Assembly: GCA_944548615.1 (NCBI GenBank) | Contig: OX155951.1 | Coordinates: 16,851,502 to 16,915,501, forward strand | DNA length: 64,000 nucleotides | Source: Micropterix aruncella | Taxonomy: Eukaryota > Arthropoda > Insecta > Lepidoptera > Micropterigidae | Direction: 5' to 3' | In this document: piece by piece, positions 32,680 to 45,604 of the stretch | Layout: each line of letters starts with the position of its first letter | Numbering within the stretch: position 1 is the stretch's first letter | Notes under the pieces: generated by a model | The model's database searches: none | What the model saw: only the letters and a program-made list of their open reading frames with translations | Told to the model about the DNA's origin: nothing | Program-made: the position numbers and the translations under genes

Positions 32680-33299
32680 GTGAATTTACATTACAAAAGA
32701 AAGCGATTGGGCTCGAGAGACTCCTGCACCGATACCCGGAAACTTTGAACCGTCCATTATCAAACTAATGTCTGCATGCGTTTAGACACGCGCTAGCGGT
32801 ATCAGAGCAGACGGTGTATGTGATTGGGTCGACTAGTTTTAATAAACTCGACTCCAATATTAGAGAGGCGAAATCGTTCTCCATATTTAAGTCAAAATTG
32901 AGTAAAATATCTGATAAGCCCCGCATTTTATTCAGTCTATGAATTCTTCGAATAAAAATCGGGATGTATATATGTATGTATATAACCTATTTATATCACT
33001 TATTTGCACTTAGAAATTAGACAAAAAAAGCTAGCTTATTTCCACATGACAATGTCTTACAACTAACCTACTGATACATTGCAGTAGTACGTGCACGCGT
33101 TGTAGAAGTAAAGATTAACAAGTTTGTCTACATAAAATACAAACTATTATATTTAAAACTATAATAAGTATGCCGAAGAAAGGAAATTGGCAGAGGAATG
33201 AGATAGGAAGTTAAGAACTGGTTTCTTCTTAGAAAGGTAGCAATTTTTGAGGTGAGCCTTAAATGATTACAAAGAAGGCAAGTTTCGTATATTTGCTTG
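32680..33299. other. Intergenic, decayed retroelement-like sequence
   Basis: 32700-32900 has moderately GC-rich sequence without a clean frame. 32950-33300 is AT-rich. No gene supported. Confidence 0.4.
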
Positions 33300-33738
33300 G
33301 AAATCGTTCCAGAGTCTTGCATCATGGTTCTATTTGCACAGAAAAGTAGGAGTAGAAATCAGTATTATGACAGGGAATTTATATACAGGTATGTACAATC
33401 TATTCCCACAATACAAGGCACAAATCGATGTATACTCATAATTCTATACCTGCAACATCACAATTTCAAAGGACAACTCAATACAGAAGCATAACATTTT
33501 ATAACAGGTTACCAGATGAATTAAAAAATATACAAACATATGCACTATTTAAAAAACTTACCAAGGAATTTTTACTGAAAAAATGTTTATATGGCACGGA
33601 CTTTTAAAATTTTATATTCACAATTGACTACTATGTTTGAAATATGAGTATTATAAAAAGTAGATTTATTAATTGTAAGTTCTATACCCTTACCGGGTTT
33701 TTTGGAATAAATAAACTTTGAACTTGAACTTTGAACTA
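33300..33738 (+). mobile_element. LINE 3' end (family B, copy 1)
   Basis: A frame at about 33480-33606 gives VTFYNRLPDELKNI-type residues followed by YALFKKLTKEFLLKKCLY and a stop: the end of a LINE RT protein. Its 3'UTR (ATTGTAAGTTCTATACCC, CCGGGTTTTTTGGAATAAA) ends in (AACTTTG)n. The same 3'UTR is at 40140-40260. Confidence 0.8.
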
Positions 33739-33739
33739 T

Positions 33740-34839
33740 TCATACAGGAAGTGTGCGCCGCTTGGCGTGCCTCACGCCGTCGTTAAATTTAGCATTGCCA
33801 TAATTAAAGGATAGCTACAGGAAGTATACATCGTTGATTACTACATGCCTAAAGCGGCGTCATCTGTATCCTCTAAATTATTTGAGGCAATCCGCCAGCG
33901 GGATATCTACACTCAAATACGCGAAAGGCTATCGGACGCTTAACATGGATTTCACCCAAACAAATCTATTACATTAAATGCATTGATTTCGACGGCACAT
34001 GTACGACTTGGTCACGAGCGTAATGATGTTTGGTTTGTGAAATAAATAAATAAATTACTACCAATCTATCTGTCTTTTCGGATTATGTGACTAATAAACT
34101 GATAAAAGGGCAGGAAATCAAACAGATGTAGTATATTTGAACGTTGACATTGAATAATGATGCCTTAGTCACTGAACTTGTTTTTTTGTAATAATCTAGT
34201 AATTTATTGAAATTTAAAGCTGAAGTTCTATAGCGTGCACATCTATATATGTTGAATATCTGTATAAATAAACAGGTGCTGCTTGCATATCTATATATGC
34301 AAATGTTCTTTAGTAATAAAGGATATTTCAAATATTAAAAAACTGGTGAAAGGCCTGACTTACCCTAGCGAAAAATCCATTATTAAGGTAAGGTATGTGT
34401 TGTATTTTAGTTTTTGAGATCGATACGGTTACCACTCAAATAAGTAATATAAATGATAATATAAAAACTACTTGGCACTGTCAGCTGTAACTGACAATTT
34501 GTAAAATCCGAATTGAATATTTGTCGCCCCTCAAATTTGACTCCTGTGGACTGCAGGCCACCCTGGCCCCTTAGACTAAAGATCGTTGTCGTGGGCTTTG
34601 GACTAATTTTCTTTTACTATTCGATGGCGGAGTATTTCTGAAATGTAAAATTTTTAGTTGTTGATTGATTTTCAGTTGTTGAAATATTGTTGAATGATTT
34701 TCAGTTGATCGACACGTTTTTTATAATAATTCTGGTGCCATAAATCGGCGCTTTAGCACACAGGCATGCAAAGGAGATTTATAGATAGGTCGGTGAAAGT
34801 TGATGCAAGTGAAGGAGCAATTTAATGCACCACCAAACC
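33740..34839. other. Intergenic, no gene recognised
   Basis: 33750-34050 looks like decayed coding repeat ending in (AAAT)n at 34040, possibly a LINE 3' end. 34060-34830 is AT-rich. The simple repeat GTTGATTTTCAGTTG recurs at 34660-34710. Confidence 0.4.
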
Positions 34840-35075
34840 AAAGCAAATCAGCTCTTATTCGGCGTTTAGACAGTCAGTACCGCTGGCGGGGGGGGGGGGG
34901 GCAGGAACGGCGGACTGGTTCAAAATATATAGCGGGAATATTAAAGTCAGCAGTATCACTGACGCGACAGCGCTGTACTGACAAAATCAATTTACGTGAT
35001 GGTAGTACCGGGTCACCACTGACTTGTTTTTAATTTGATGTCAGTAACTGACTCAATGTAAACCAGTCTTTATCT
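34840..35075. repeat. CAGTACCGCTGACGC-family repeat, copy 1
   Basis: GTCAGTACCGCTGGCGG, TTCAAAATATATAGCGGGAA, GTCACCACTGACTTGTTTT and TGACTCAATGTAAACCAG match 61070-61256 and parts of 49225-49570. A 12-G run interrupts it at about 34888. Confidence 0.7.
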
Positions 35076-35079
35076 CAAA

Positions 35080-35990
35080 ACTATTCGGCTGTATATGTTA
35101 CAAAATTGCTCGAAATGACAATTTTAATAACTAATATTGAAACTGCTGGCAACGCCGCCAGTGACCGGCGGAACGCCATGACCGACAAGCCCGCCGCAAA
35201 GTCAAATATTTCCGTCCTGCTTTAACATTCACGCGCTGCGGCCGCAGAGCGAGACGCGAATATGTTTAATTTTGATTACATTTTTTGTCACAGTCGCACC
35301 CGCCGCGATGGAGATGTGCTTATCGAAACAGGTGCGATTGGTATTATGTAGCTATGTTACCTAATATATCGAAAAAATATATACACAGCTATATAAAGTT
35401 GTGACTTTATCAGTCACGGGCGGAAAACTTTTATTCTAGTAACTTTTATTCATTATGTTTACAAAAAAAAACCTAATTCTTTTTTATTATAGACATTGTT
35501 TGGGTGTTGTTGATTTATCACAAAACTTCATTATTCTACCTGTTTAGTCGCTCAGACGAGCGGCCCTCGGTCCATTATTGACCAAAACTTGGTAGGTACT
35601 GTGCGTCGATGTTTACATTGGGCTGCGCGCCCACACGCTAGTCTTCTTCCCTCTCTCTTCCTCTCTGTGCCCTTCCGGCCCTTCGGGAGTCCCAAACGCA
35701 CAGCTCCTCGCACAACACGTGGGGTCGTGACCCAAATAAAGTTCACGCTGCCGTGTGTATAGCTCTATGCACTTCTACATAATGGTCTTTGTTCGCTTCT
35801 GATATTGCATAAGACAATTTTGTTGGTTTTCGGTTTGCGAGTTATATCGTCTCGTTTCTTTCCTTAAATTACTTAATTTTTCAATATATGCACATATTTC
35901 TGACGTACTTCTCAAATGAGGAACGATTCTTTGTCTTTTGGTCTTTGATCAGAGGGACTATTGTTAAAAAAAATACCATGCTAAATTCAT
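35080..35990. other. Intergenic, no gene recognised
   Basis: 35140-35330 is GC-richer. 35550-35720 carries an unexplained GC-rich stretch (CCCTTCCGGCCCTTCGGGAG). No domain-bearing ORF. Confidence 0.45.
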
Positions 35991-36168
35991 AAATAAGATA
36001 AAAAACGAATTTACCGCGTGAATTTTGTTGCACCCGTCGTTTCGGCGACGTTATAGCCGCCGCTGTCAAACGGCGGCTGCAACGTCGTTTGACAACGGCG
36101 GCTGCAACGTCGCCGAAACGTCGGGTGCTACAATATTCACGCGGTTAATTCGTTTTTTATCTTATTTA
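35991..36168. mobile_element. Near-perfect foldback MITE (ATTTACCGCGTGAA family)
   Basis: The left arm AAATAAGATAAAAAACGAAT then TTACCGCGTGAA and CGTTTCGGCGACGTT is matched by the right arm AACGTCGCCGAAACGTCGGG, TTCACGCGGTTAATTCG and TTTTTTATCTTATTTA. The spacer contains CAAACGGCGGCTGCAACGTC twice in part. Related copies: 9755-9990 and 46325-46428. Confidence 0.85.
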
Positions 36169-36490
36169 TAATATCAAATAACCGCGATAGTCTCCGATTT
36201 CATGCTAAATTTGTAAATCAAATGGACCATAGTCAAATTTGGCATGCTATGTTTTTTCACAAATCACCCCTTAGCACAATATTAGACTATGCAGAATAAC
36301 TACGTCACAATATCATGTGATCGTTCGCTATTTCCCCAAAATCCGCGAGGGCTGGCGAATGGGCGGCCCCCGTCTTTTTCCTCCTGTGCATCGAAACGCG
36401 GATCAATAAGACGGACACAAGCCGCCGCGTTGGCGGTCTTCCCTTTCTCTCACCCTTGCGCCGAATTTCGCGCTCTACCCCTCAGCGAAA

Positions 36491-36525
36491 GCGAGAGTCC
36501 CTCCCCCTGCGGAAGGGACTCTCGC
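36491..36525. repeat. 12-bp GC-rich hairpin
   Basis: GCGAGAGTCCCT (36491-36502) and AGGGACTCTCGC (36514-36525) are perfect complements with an 11-base loop. It lies in a CpG-rich stretch (36340-36620) with no recognised gene; the nearby ORFs lack domains. Confidence 0.8.
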
Positions 36526-36619
36526 TCGCAGCGACCTATTTAAGTCGGGTGGCTTTACGCCCTGCAGGAGCGAACCGCGACGCTACCAGCCGAACCCCGA
36601 ATTCCCGAGGGATGCGCGG

Positions 36620-37181
36620 ACGCGGGCCAACGACCTCCACACTGCTCCCAAATTTGTCTACAGGCTGTATCGGGAATTTGAAAAACTAATACAATAACTG
36701 AAAATATTGTCGGTCTCATAGGAAAACTCGCCAACTAACAAAATCAAACCTACCCACGGCATCTAATTTAAGAACTGAAGCACCTAGAAACAGGCGCGGA
36801 TCCAGAAGTGTTTTTGGCGCGGATTGAGAATAGGGGGGGGGGGGGGTATTTTATTGTGCGGATTACCACATATGAGTGGGATTTAGCCGATTTAGGCCAC
36901 AATTTAGGCCAGTGGGAAGGGTTGTAGCTCTTCTTAATTCCTTGCCCACAGAAATAGATATCTTTTGTATATCCCTTTGGCAGCTAAAAAGGCAACTCCC
37001 TTCTATCTCATGTTTATCATAATCTGTCTTTTATTTAGTTTCCTTTTCAATGTTAGCATTAATTTAGTTATGTAAGTCATTTATTTTTAGACTTACACTC
37101 TAGCATTAATATTAAAGGGCGAATTGGATTCATCTGTAATGCCCTTGAATACTATTTGAAACTAATAAATAATAAATAAAT
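36620..37181. other. Intergenic, likely decayed LINE 3' sequence
   Basis: A 14-G run occurs at about 36833. 36900-37175 ends in an (AATAAAT)n tail, like the LINE 3' ends nearby. No RT frame visible. Confidence 0.4.
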
Positions 37182-37434
37182 GAGGCCACTAGAACCAGAG
37201 TGGCCCAAGTGACATTTTGGTGATTTTGAGTTTAATGCAAAAATCCATATAAAAACATCATTATTTACAATTCCAGAGTCGCCCAAAATTGATATCTTCA
37301 AGAAATCATCAAAATAAAAACCATGCGTACTACTTTTTTGCCATCTATGTTCCCTTAAGAATCCCTTAAACTATTTTGGCCCATATCAACAAAAATGATT
37401 TTTGCATTTGAGCCACTCTATTTCTGGTGGCCTC
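37182..37434. mobile_element. Foldback MITE (GAGGCCACTAGAACCAG termini)
   Basis: GAGGCCACTAGAACCAGAGT at the left pairs with ACTCTATTTCTGGTGGCCTC at the right. 253 bp, AT-rich core. It inserted in or beside the AAT-rich tail of the preceding LINE-like sequence. Confidence 0.8.
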
Positions 37435-37435
37435 A

Positions 37436-38649
37436 TATTATGTCAAACTTATACAACTACTTTACACACTAAAGAGTAATTAACCAATTATATATTTACG
37501 TATACGTTAACAAATTTATGTTAATAGTCGACTGTAAGATATCGCTATAGCGACAAGTCCGCCATTTGTGCTCAAATTGATATTTTTTATAAAACCAGTG
37601 TAATATTGAATGAGTGTTTTATAGCACAATAAAGTTATTCATTCTATTCTATTTTTTAGTTTGAGTTTAAAAATAAGAAATTAATAGTAATGTAAAACTT
37701 ACCTTCTATGTAACAAAGCCGTTGGCGCTGTAAATAAAAGATAAATAAATAAATAATATTACCGTTTTATTGGGAGTTAATTTTATTGTGTTCGACTTAT
37801 GAAATACATATGTATATATGAATACAATTAATACATATATTTACGTATAATAGCATATGCACATAGCTACTCAAATATATATAATAAATATAAGTAGGTA
37901 GGAAGTTTAAAAGATGCATAGATATATAGGATAATTCAGAATTGAATTTTTATAACCTCTATAATTAATAAAATTAAAATAAAATAATAACAATAATAAA
38001 TCAAGTATTTACTATAAATCGTTGTCCTCAAGAATTATCTTAATATTAATTTTAAAAATGTCTTTCGAAATGGTTAATATATCAACACCCATACATTTTG
38101 CTTTGTATTTGTGGCATGATCTAAAATATACGCATTTTGTGCAGAGTTCGTATTGATTTTGGTATATTTAAGAATCTATGCGTTCGACCAGATCTGGAGG
38201 TACATAAAATTGGATCATTTTCGAAATTTGGATTACGTGATATGAATGTTGTTCTTATACCCGACTTCTAGTATATCGGTAATGTTGTTTTGTTTTCTGT
38301 TAATATACCACTACCTAGCAATTGTAAAGCCTTTAAACAGAGATAAAATGTATTTTAGAAATAGAAGGTAGGTACTTAATAAAAATGAAACATTTTCAAC
38401 CCGTATTATTATCTATGAATTTTAACCCGGATACAGTTAGGAAGTGTGGTTTAAAGCCGAGAGGGTGGGGAAACCCTTCCCTCAAAGAAACGGTTTTCTT
38501 CTCTAGAAAAATTGTTTTTCGTGCTTGGTGAGTGCTTTCTCAACTTAATGTAGGTAGTGAGTTTCACAAATGGTGTTTCACAAATGGTGTCTTTCCGAAT
38601 AATATTTAAATATGTAGAGGGTGAGTGTTTAATTAGTGACATCCTTGAA
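37436..38649. other. Intergenic, no gene recognised
   Basis: AT-rich throughout. A 19-bp unit TTTCACAAATGGTG is duplicated at 38562-38592. Nothing else. Confidence 0.5.
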
Positions 38650-38985
38650 GTTCACCCACTTCAGTATGAACAAATTGGCAACTTATAAATAGCAAATAAC
38701 AACATTTTGGGGAAACAAAACAAAACATCTTTTTTTTGGTAAACATGAAAAATATGTCTGATAATTATAAGTTTGATACGAGTTGAGCACGCTACGCCAT
38801 CCAGTAATAGGTAAAATATCGCTAATAAACAATATTCGCGATATTTTTCCTACTTCTTGATGGCACAACGCTATTTTTCAAAACATTTTTTAAAATGTTT
38901 TTCCCATTTTTTTACCAAGCTTGCTTATTTGCTCGTACTGATTCACCTACTTCAAGGTGTCATTAATTAAAAACTCAACCTGTAT
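38650..38985. repeat. Inverted-repeat segment shared with 4700-4945
   Basis: TAAAATATCGCTAATAAAC and its reverse (TATTCGCGATATTTTTCC) form a foldback at 38812-38858. GCTCGTACTGATTCACC, then CTTCAAGG and ATTAATTAAAAACTCAACC, match the right end of the 1583-4948 element. Confidence 0.6.
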
Positions 38986-39637
38986 ATAGTATTTAAATAC
39001 GAAAAAAAAACACAATTTTGCTTTTAAATATAGATTAGGATCTATGGTATAATAAAACAGACCTAGCGGAGGAATTTCGGGTAGCACCGCAACAGGTTAA
39101 TAAAAATACAAACACGAAATGAAATACAATATGATAAAAACAAGCAAGAAGTTTGAAAGTGAACTGCAGGATTATTCATTTGATTGAATTTTCGAATCGT
39201 CCAAACCAGTCAATTTATTGAGAGTTTACCTGAGAAACTGCTTTTTATGACAATGTATTTTTTTCTATACACTTTTAAACAATACTAACCAAATACTGCA
39301 AAGTTGCAAAAGGAAAAAATATACCAAAATTCATTGGCGACTTTTCCTTCGACACAAATTTTGAGCTTTCGGAAATTTGTAGCTGACTTTCAAAATGTCC
39401 TGGATAAGGAAAGTTAGAATTTTGGTGTTTTTTTTTCTCAAATAGATCTTGATTTTATCGAAATATTGCTAGTATGAATGATTTAATTTAGTGAAAATTT
39501 TCATACGTGAGTTTCTCAATAAGACAGGTGATATTCACAATTGACTACTTGTTTATTTTTTTTTTTTTTTTTATTTTTAACTTCCATTTTAATCTATTCT
39601 GAAGACTTCATTTTAAAAACAATTTACTTACTGATTA

Positions 39638-39856
39638 TCCTACTAATATTATAAACGCGAAAGTTTGTATGTATGTATGGATGTTTGTTACTCTTTCACG
39701 CAAAAACTACTGAATGGATGTTGATGAAACTTTACAATAATATAGCTTACACATCAGAATAACACATTGGCTATAATATATAAAGATATATGGTTTTCTA
39801 TCATCATTATCACAATTTTCCATCACCACGCGGGTGAAACCGCTGGGCACAGCTAG
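39638..39856 (+). mobile_element. Short non-autonomous Helitron, complete
   Basis: Begins TCCTACTAATATTATAAACG and ends CACAGCTAG, inserted between A (39637) and T (39857). This is the classic Helitron signature: 5' TC, 3' CTAG, A/T target, no TSD. A GC-rich subterminal part (CACGCGGGTGAAACCGCTGG) can form the short hairpin expected before CTAG. 219 bp, no Rep/Hel ORF. Confidence 0.88.
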
Positions 39857-40139
39857 TGTAACATAATTTAGGAATTATTGCTTATATTTTTATATTTTTA
39901 CTCTGATTATTATTTGATTCTTTCCAAATTGGACTCCTTGATTATTATTATTATTATTGATTTATTTATTTCCGACATCATTCAATGGATTTGCCTTTCT
40001 ATTTTTTTTTTTTTTGGATTTGGTATTTCTATATTTGATATTTCCTCATGCTCTTTTTAATATTTAGAAAATGTAATGGTTGATTTTGTATAGTTTATTG
40101 ACTTTCAGATTTCTAACGTGATTTAATTTAATTTTTGCC
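39857..40139. other. AT-rich intergenic
   Basis: No gene. A (TTA)n run is at about 39941 and a 14-T run at about 40001. Confidence 0.5.
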
Positions 40140-40260
40140 AGATAATGATAGGTTTAAAATATGAATATTATAAAAAATGTATTTATTAATTGTAAGTTCT
40201 ATACCTACCCTCGCCGGGTTTTTTTTGGAATAAAATAAACTTTGAACTTTGAACTTTGAT
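40140..40260 (+). mobile_element. LINE 3' end (family B, copy 2)
   Basis: TATTAATTGTAAGTTCTATA, CGCCGGGTTTTTTTTGGAAT and an (AACTTTG)n tail match 33630-33738. Only the 3'UTR is left. Confidence 0.8.
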
Positions 40261-40509
40261 ATGCAAAGTTTCTACGACCGAACTCAAAGGAGTTATGAAT
40301 TTTAGAGCAAAGAAAAACATTTTTGAATTAGGCCCAGTGGCGTAACAAGCCGGTGCGGTGCACCGGGGCCCAAAATGAAACTTCCGTTACGATCGACGCT
40401 CCATCCAAATCTACTAAGAAGCTAAGGAAGCTGAAAAAATAATGTCTCAAAATTGATAGATGTTTTTGCAGAGCGCAAATTAATACGAAAAGCATTCTAG
40501 AAGTGTTTA

Positions 40510-40710
40510 TATCTATACTTCTATACTAATACTATAAAGAGGTAAAATTTGTGACGTTGTAGGAAGTAATCTCTGGATCTACTAAACCGATTTTGAAAAT
40601 TCTTTTACCAATAGAGAGCCACATTATTTATGAGTGTCATAGGCTATATATTAATCCGAAAAATGAAAAGGCTTTTTCGTGGTAGTCGGATTTGCAAAGC
40701 AAGTCGGAGA
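40510..40710 (+). mobile_element. Helitron-like 5' fragment
   Basis: TATACTAATACTATAAAGAG, then TCTGGATCTACTAAACCGAT and AGCCACATTATTTATGAGTG, are phrases found in insect Helitron-type repeats. The 3' end is not recognised. Confidence 0.5.
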
Positions 40711-43700
40711 AAAAACGGTCGAACGAAAACGTTTCTAACTAACGCTGCCGTAACGATGAAAGATATATGATTAAGTTCTAGTGAAAAGTTGTAGAGCTTG
40801 ATAATGCCTACAAAAAAGTCAGCGACAGCATATCTCTAACTTTTATATTTAAGTCACAAAAAGTAGTATCTTATATAAAAAAAATAATTTAAATCGTTAG
40901 GTCATGTTTATTGGTAATATTATCATATGAATTCTTATCAAAATAAGTAAATTTATCGTCTCAAGTGTTTAAAACAAAAGACTTTTCCCTTTTACTGCAT
41001 AAATAGTTAAAGAGATAATACGCTCACAAATAAGACACTCACAAGAAGACACTCAAAAATAACGGTATTATAGTCAAATTGGCATGCATACATACATATG
41101 CAGTAAAAATATAACGTTAGTTTTATAATAATAAGTATATATAGAAGTATATATATAATAAGACGTTAGTTTTATGAAATCGTTAAATTTCTGTGGTGGA
41201 TTGTTTCAACTGAGATTAAAAAAGAATTGGGTACTGATACCAAAACAACCTCTTCTGCAGTAATTTTGTCTAATACGAAAAGACGACAACATTTCGACAA
41301 AGGCGGCATACGGTTTGCTGCTAATATTGCGGATTTAAAATTAATAATAGAATGATCTAACATCAAGATTTAAAATAGTAGTTAATTTTTTAAGATATAG
41401 CTGATACTTTTTGCATACATCCTGTATAATATCACCGTATTATCGCGCCACTTCCCCCTTATCCAATTTCCTTTTCGGCGCTTTTGACATATTCCTATTT
41501 TGTATATAATATAATAAATGGTTACATATGCGTCTTTCATGCATGAACCGGTTAACAATTTGCTGATTATAATATGGTATTTCAAATATGGTACCTATCC
41601 TTTCAAAAAGACTAACAAATTGCCTTGCCAAAAAGATTAACAAATCGTTCAGTGTCGTTTCAAAAAAACTGGTTGATACACGGTATCATATACTTTTTCA
41701 AATGTCGTCTTGATGAATCGATATACAATGCGAATCGATATATAAGCGAATTCCTCTTATCTATTAACCAATAATAATAATATTTAAATGCAAGAGATAA
41801 CTTGTATTCTACTCAGACTACAGTTTTCCGGATTCTATTTTGCTATTTTGCTGATTCTGCTGCGCCACAAAAGATACTTATCGAATCTTCTGGATGATTG
41901 CAGTGAGTGGCCCTGAACTCTTTATGGGCAGCGGGGGTGCAATGCACTTGTTTGTTTTATTATGCATTCAGCTCATCACGATTTGCTGTACTCGTGCAAT
42001 GTTCGTGTCCAATAAAATAATAACATAATAATGTTTATTTTATTGTTATCATACTTCATCGTTATTTTTACTCGTGATCCAGTCCTGAAAGCTGGTGGTA
42101 AATAGAGTTATGACCTCATCGAATAATTTTCTGATACTTAGTGAGCGGCAAGATGTGGTATCTTTGATTTTGCCTTGAATTATAATTTGTTTTGCTATGT
42201 GTCCTGTGGATACACATTGGCTTCATTTGGAGTCTTGTGAATCTACCATCAAACATGGCTTTCTATTTTATTTATTTTTATTTTTATTTGGTAAACAAAC
42301 AGCGTTGATAAGTAACAATCACAAAACATCCAAAATAATACTATGACTAATCAAATGTTTAAACACTATTCATTGTTAACCACTTGAATGCCAATACCAC
42401 CGATCGGTGGTTTTTCTGTTGTGACAATTCGCGGGCGGTAGATCTCCGTATTATACATATTATCGTTTGAGAGAAAAAGTAATGAAAATAAAAATAAAAA
42501 TGAAAGTGATGAGAGTAAACTAAGTATCTGAGATTTCAATTTTTCTGTCGTGAAATTTTACTTAGACATCATGACCTTATTATTTACTTCGCTCTGATAA
42601 AAAAATAAATATATATGATGAAAACTGTTTATGCGATTGATGAGACATTAGATGAGAGAGTGAGGGACCAGCCGATAGAAATGATTACCTTGGTTACCTT
42701 GAAGTGACTTTAACCGAATGCAAAAATATCAACGTAATACGTGGTCATAACTCTGTTTATTAAGGAGTGCTTTGTATAATTGAAGTAGTATCTCTTCGTA
42801 AAAAACAGGCGCGGGTCACGACGAGTAATACGAGGAGGATACAAAATAGATATCTTTTCGGCTAGACCAACTGTCAAATATATTAGCGATTATATTGTAG
42901 AGACTTCAAGATTTTCAAGTTTAGAAGGAGTTAGTTAATCTGTCCGTGTACGACTCAGCAAATATATATTTTTCTAAAGCACAAGTGCCTTAAGAAATTA
43001 TTCTTTCAGAAGACCGACCGTATTGTTTATTTACCTCAGGTGCTGAAACACGAGTAGCTCCGCATCTAAAAAGCTAGAAAAAGTTATTTCCCTGAAGAAA
43101 AATCAGCTGAAACCCCAAGATCCATCTTATTAGGTGCTACGTATTCTCTGCACTAAAGAGTTGAAATTGACACATTGCTGATAAACTTGAAGCTCCTGAG
43201 ATGTGGGTCCGTTAGAGGATACTCCTATTGATGTGAGTTGATATGATCGAATGAACTAACGAATGAATTGTGCTACCCCGGCCAGAAGTACTCCTGATAG
43301 ATATTAATGATGTATGCACCATGAAAAGACTATATTTTTTATGTTGAGGAGGACCTACCTTTAAGGTAGGGAGGTAAAGGTATAATCAGTCGACCAGTAT
43401 ACTCATGCCAACGTAGAGCCGATATCGGAAAGTAAGAGGGTGGGGATCTAGATATGTGAGGGCAGTAAATATAGATTGTTACATTTGGGTCTCTCTTTCT
43501 GTTCTCGCTTCTTTCGTGCATATTAAGTTTAACCTGAATCTTTCTCTCTTGTCTTTTGTTTGGTGTTTCCTAGTATCGGTGATCGACTTGACATTTCGAT
43601 CGACGGTGAATTTCTCTTCGCTGGTTTCCGTATTCGTTTCCTCAAATTTGTATACTTCCTGCACTGCTGTCCACGTTTTGTGTCTGTCTTGTGCGTCTTT

Positions 43701-44329
43701 CATTTAATCAAAGTATGTTTAAGGGATTTTTCCATGTCTTTCCACTTTATTTATCTCCATGTGGCTGTAAGTATACGCGGTGGCTTTCGAAGAAGGATGT
43801 GACTGTAGTAAAGTGATCGTATTTTCTTCGATATTCCATATTTTTAATCTGGGCGGCATGTTTCTGTCATGTTCGAGTATTTTCCAGTATATACCATTCG
43901 TATTTTCTTAGTCACGATTTTTAAGCAGCTGCTTTCAATGTATATAGAGTCAGCAAAACATTGGTTTATGTCTGAAAGAAGCACATTGTCTCGATATCAA
44001 AATTTCATATTATTCATAAATAAATTAATATTTTAAATACTAATATTTTGTATTATTCTATCCGAGTATATAAATGTACATTTCTCCTCAATTCAATAGT
44101 AAGCAGAAGTGTTTGATTAAAATTTCGTTCTTAAAGCCCGTGCTATTGCCGACACAAATTAAAATGGTTGTGTTTTAGTAATAGAAGCAGTACAGTGTCA
44201 TTTAGGACTAACTGAAAACCCATGATATTTTCAGCTTCGTCTGTACAGTCAAGTGTATCTCTTTTAAAATGTTCTGTTTAGAATGGCCGTGATTCAGATC
44301 CATACAAAACGACAGAATTGAGGTGACAA
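40711..44329. other. Long AT-rich intergenic stretch, no supported gene
   Basis: Small frames at 41172-41366 (-) and 43456-43802 (+) have no domain I recognise and no convincing splice context. A GGTAGGGAG hairpin is near 43352-43376 (CTACCTTTAAGGTAG). 42376-42470 is a repeat listed separately. The rest is AT-rich. Confidence 0.45.
42376..42470. repeat. TTAACCACTTGAATGCC repeat, copy 1
   Basis: TTAACCACTTGAATGCCAAT, ACCACCGATCGGTGGTTTTT and GATCTCCGTATTA match 61316-61400. The TTAA start and CACCGATCGGTG palindrome suggest one end of a piggyBac-like repeat, but no other end was found. Confidence 0.55.
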
Positions 44330-44979
44330 TTGCTCCAAGCGAACCCGCCACCTCAGGACGTTATAATGACTATAGCCGTTCTTTCATCATACAGGAGGGA
44401 CTTTGACGCCGACGTATCGATAGTAGTTGAAGGGTTACAAAGATAACAATCTATATCAGCTTTTTAAAATTTTTAGTAGGTAATTCCATTTTTAAAATGT
44501 ACTTACTTAAAACACGATATTTTAGCCAGGGTTTGTTTGAGAAGGAAAAAAATATATTTTATCTGTAAACCAAATATATTTGAGTTTCTAAGAAAAAATA
44601 CATTTTACTTAAATTTATACGTCAGAAAAAAAAACATTTTCACAAAAAAAACGTCATTGATCGTTTTTCCCTTCAATTATATAGAAATCTTGCCCTGCTT
44701 ATTACATTCTGGAACGTATCTCGTGAGCTGCTGTGCAATTGCGTAATTTTATTTTCATAAAAATCAAAGAGGAACACGCTACTGTTTCAATCTTTGCCCG
44801 CTCTCCACACGCTCTAGTGGAAGCGTTTTAGCACTGGACAAAGCAGCAAAATGATACAAGGCTACCACTTGGAACAAGTGAACCTAGCTCCGCCTTTCTT
44901 TGTCGTTGGCCCCTATATTTTTGTATCTGTTAGGGAATTTACATACCTCAGCTTATTAATTCCTCAGTTTGCTCTTCAG
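44330..44979. other. Intergenic with a family A fragment
   Basis: GCGAACCCGCCACCTCAGGA at 44338 is a piece of repeat family A (11312, 25506). The rest is AT-rich with no gene. Confidence 0.5.
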
Positions 44980-45490
44980 AATCAATAAGGGCTCGGCTCC
45001 GTGCTATCTTATAAGTAGGTTCAATCAACTTCAATCCTCTATCACGGGCGCCCTCTGAGATCTGAAGACAACCTACTGCTCTCGATACCTGATCACAGTG
45101 ATATCTTCTCGCACTCCTTCTTCATACATAGAGACCGTCTCTGTAATGCTTTACCCACACATGTAAGGATAGCACCTAGTGTGTACTGCTTCAAACGCAG
45201 GCTTAAAGAACACTTGAACCCACGCTCATAAATGTCCCCCCTTATTCCCATCCCTGCGTCATTATACATAGGTTGATTGTTTATTTTTTATATTATTGTT
45301 TCTTTTTTCTGATGGATTTAAATGTACGGATTGCCTTTATATGTTGATTTTATAAATAGGTTTATTTTATTTTTACCGGAAAACATGTTGTTCCATTAGG
45401 TTAAGGTGAGCTGTATTCAAGGAAATAAGCTCGCCAATTTTTAAAAATTAAATAAAGCTTTTTAGTATTATTATTATTATTAATTATAAT
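44980..45490 (+). mobile_element. LINE 3' end (family C)
   Basis: A frame from about 44985 reads INKGSAPCYLISRFNQLQ, then broken ALRSEDNLLLSIPDH, DIFSHSFFIHRDRLCNALPT and VYCFKRRLKEHL: the W.LP......FK..LK.HL ending of an RT protein. The 3'UTR ends in AAATAAAGC and a (TTA)n tail at about 45465-45490. Confidence 0.72.
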
Positions 45491-45604
45491 AATTACCCGT
45501 GACAAAAACACTAGTGAAAGTACGTTTGATGACTGCAAATAGGTCTTACTTTGGACTCCAGTCCCGAATTATATCTCGTCTGCTATCCCGGAGGACGAAG
45601 GCAA

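Noticed and set aside
40330..40380. CAGTGGCGTAAC at 40333 as the left end of a hAT element
   Set aside because: The sequence resembles hAT ends, but no matching right end or target duplication was found nearby.
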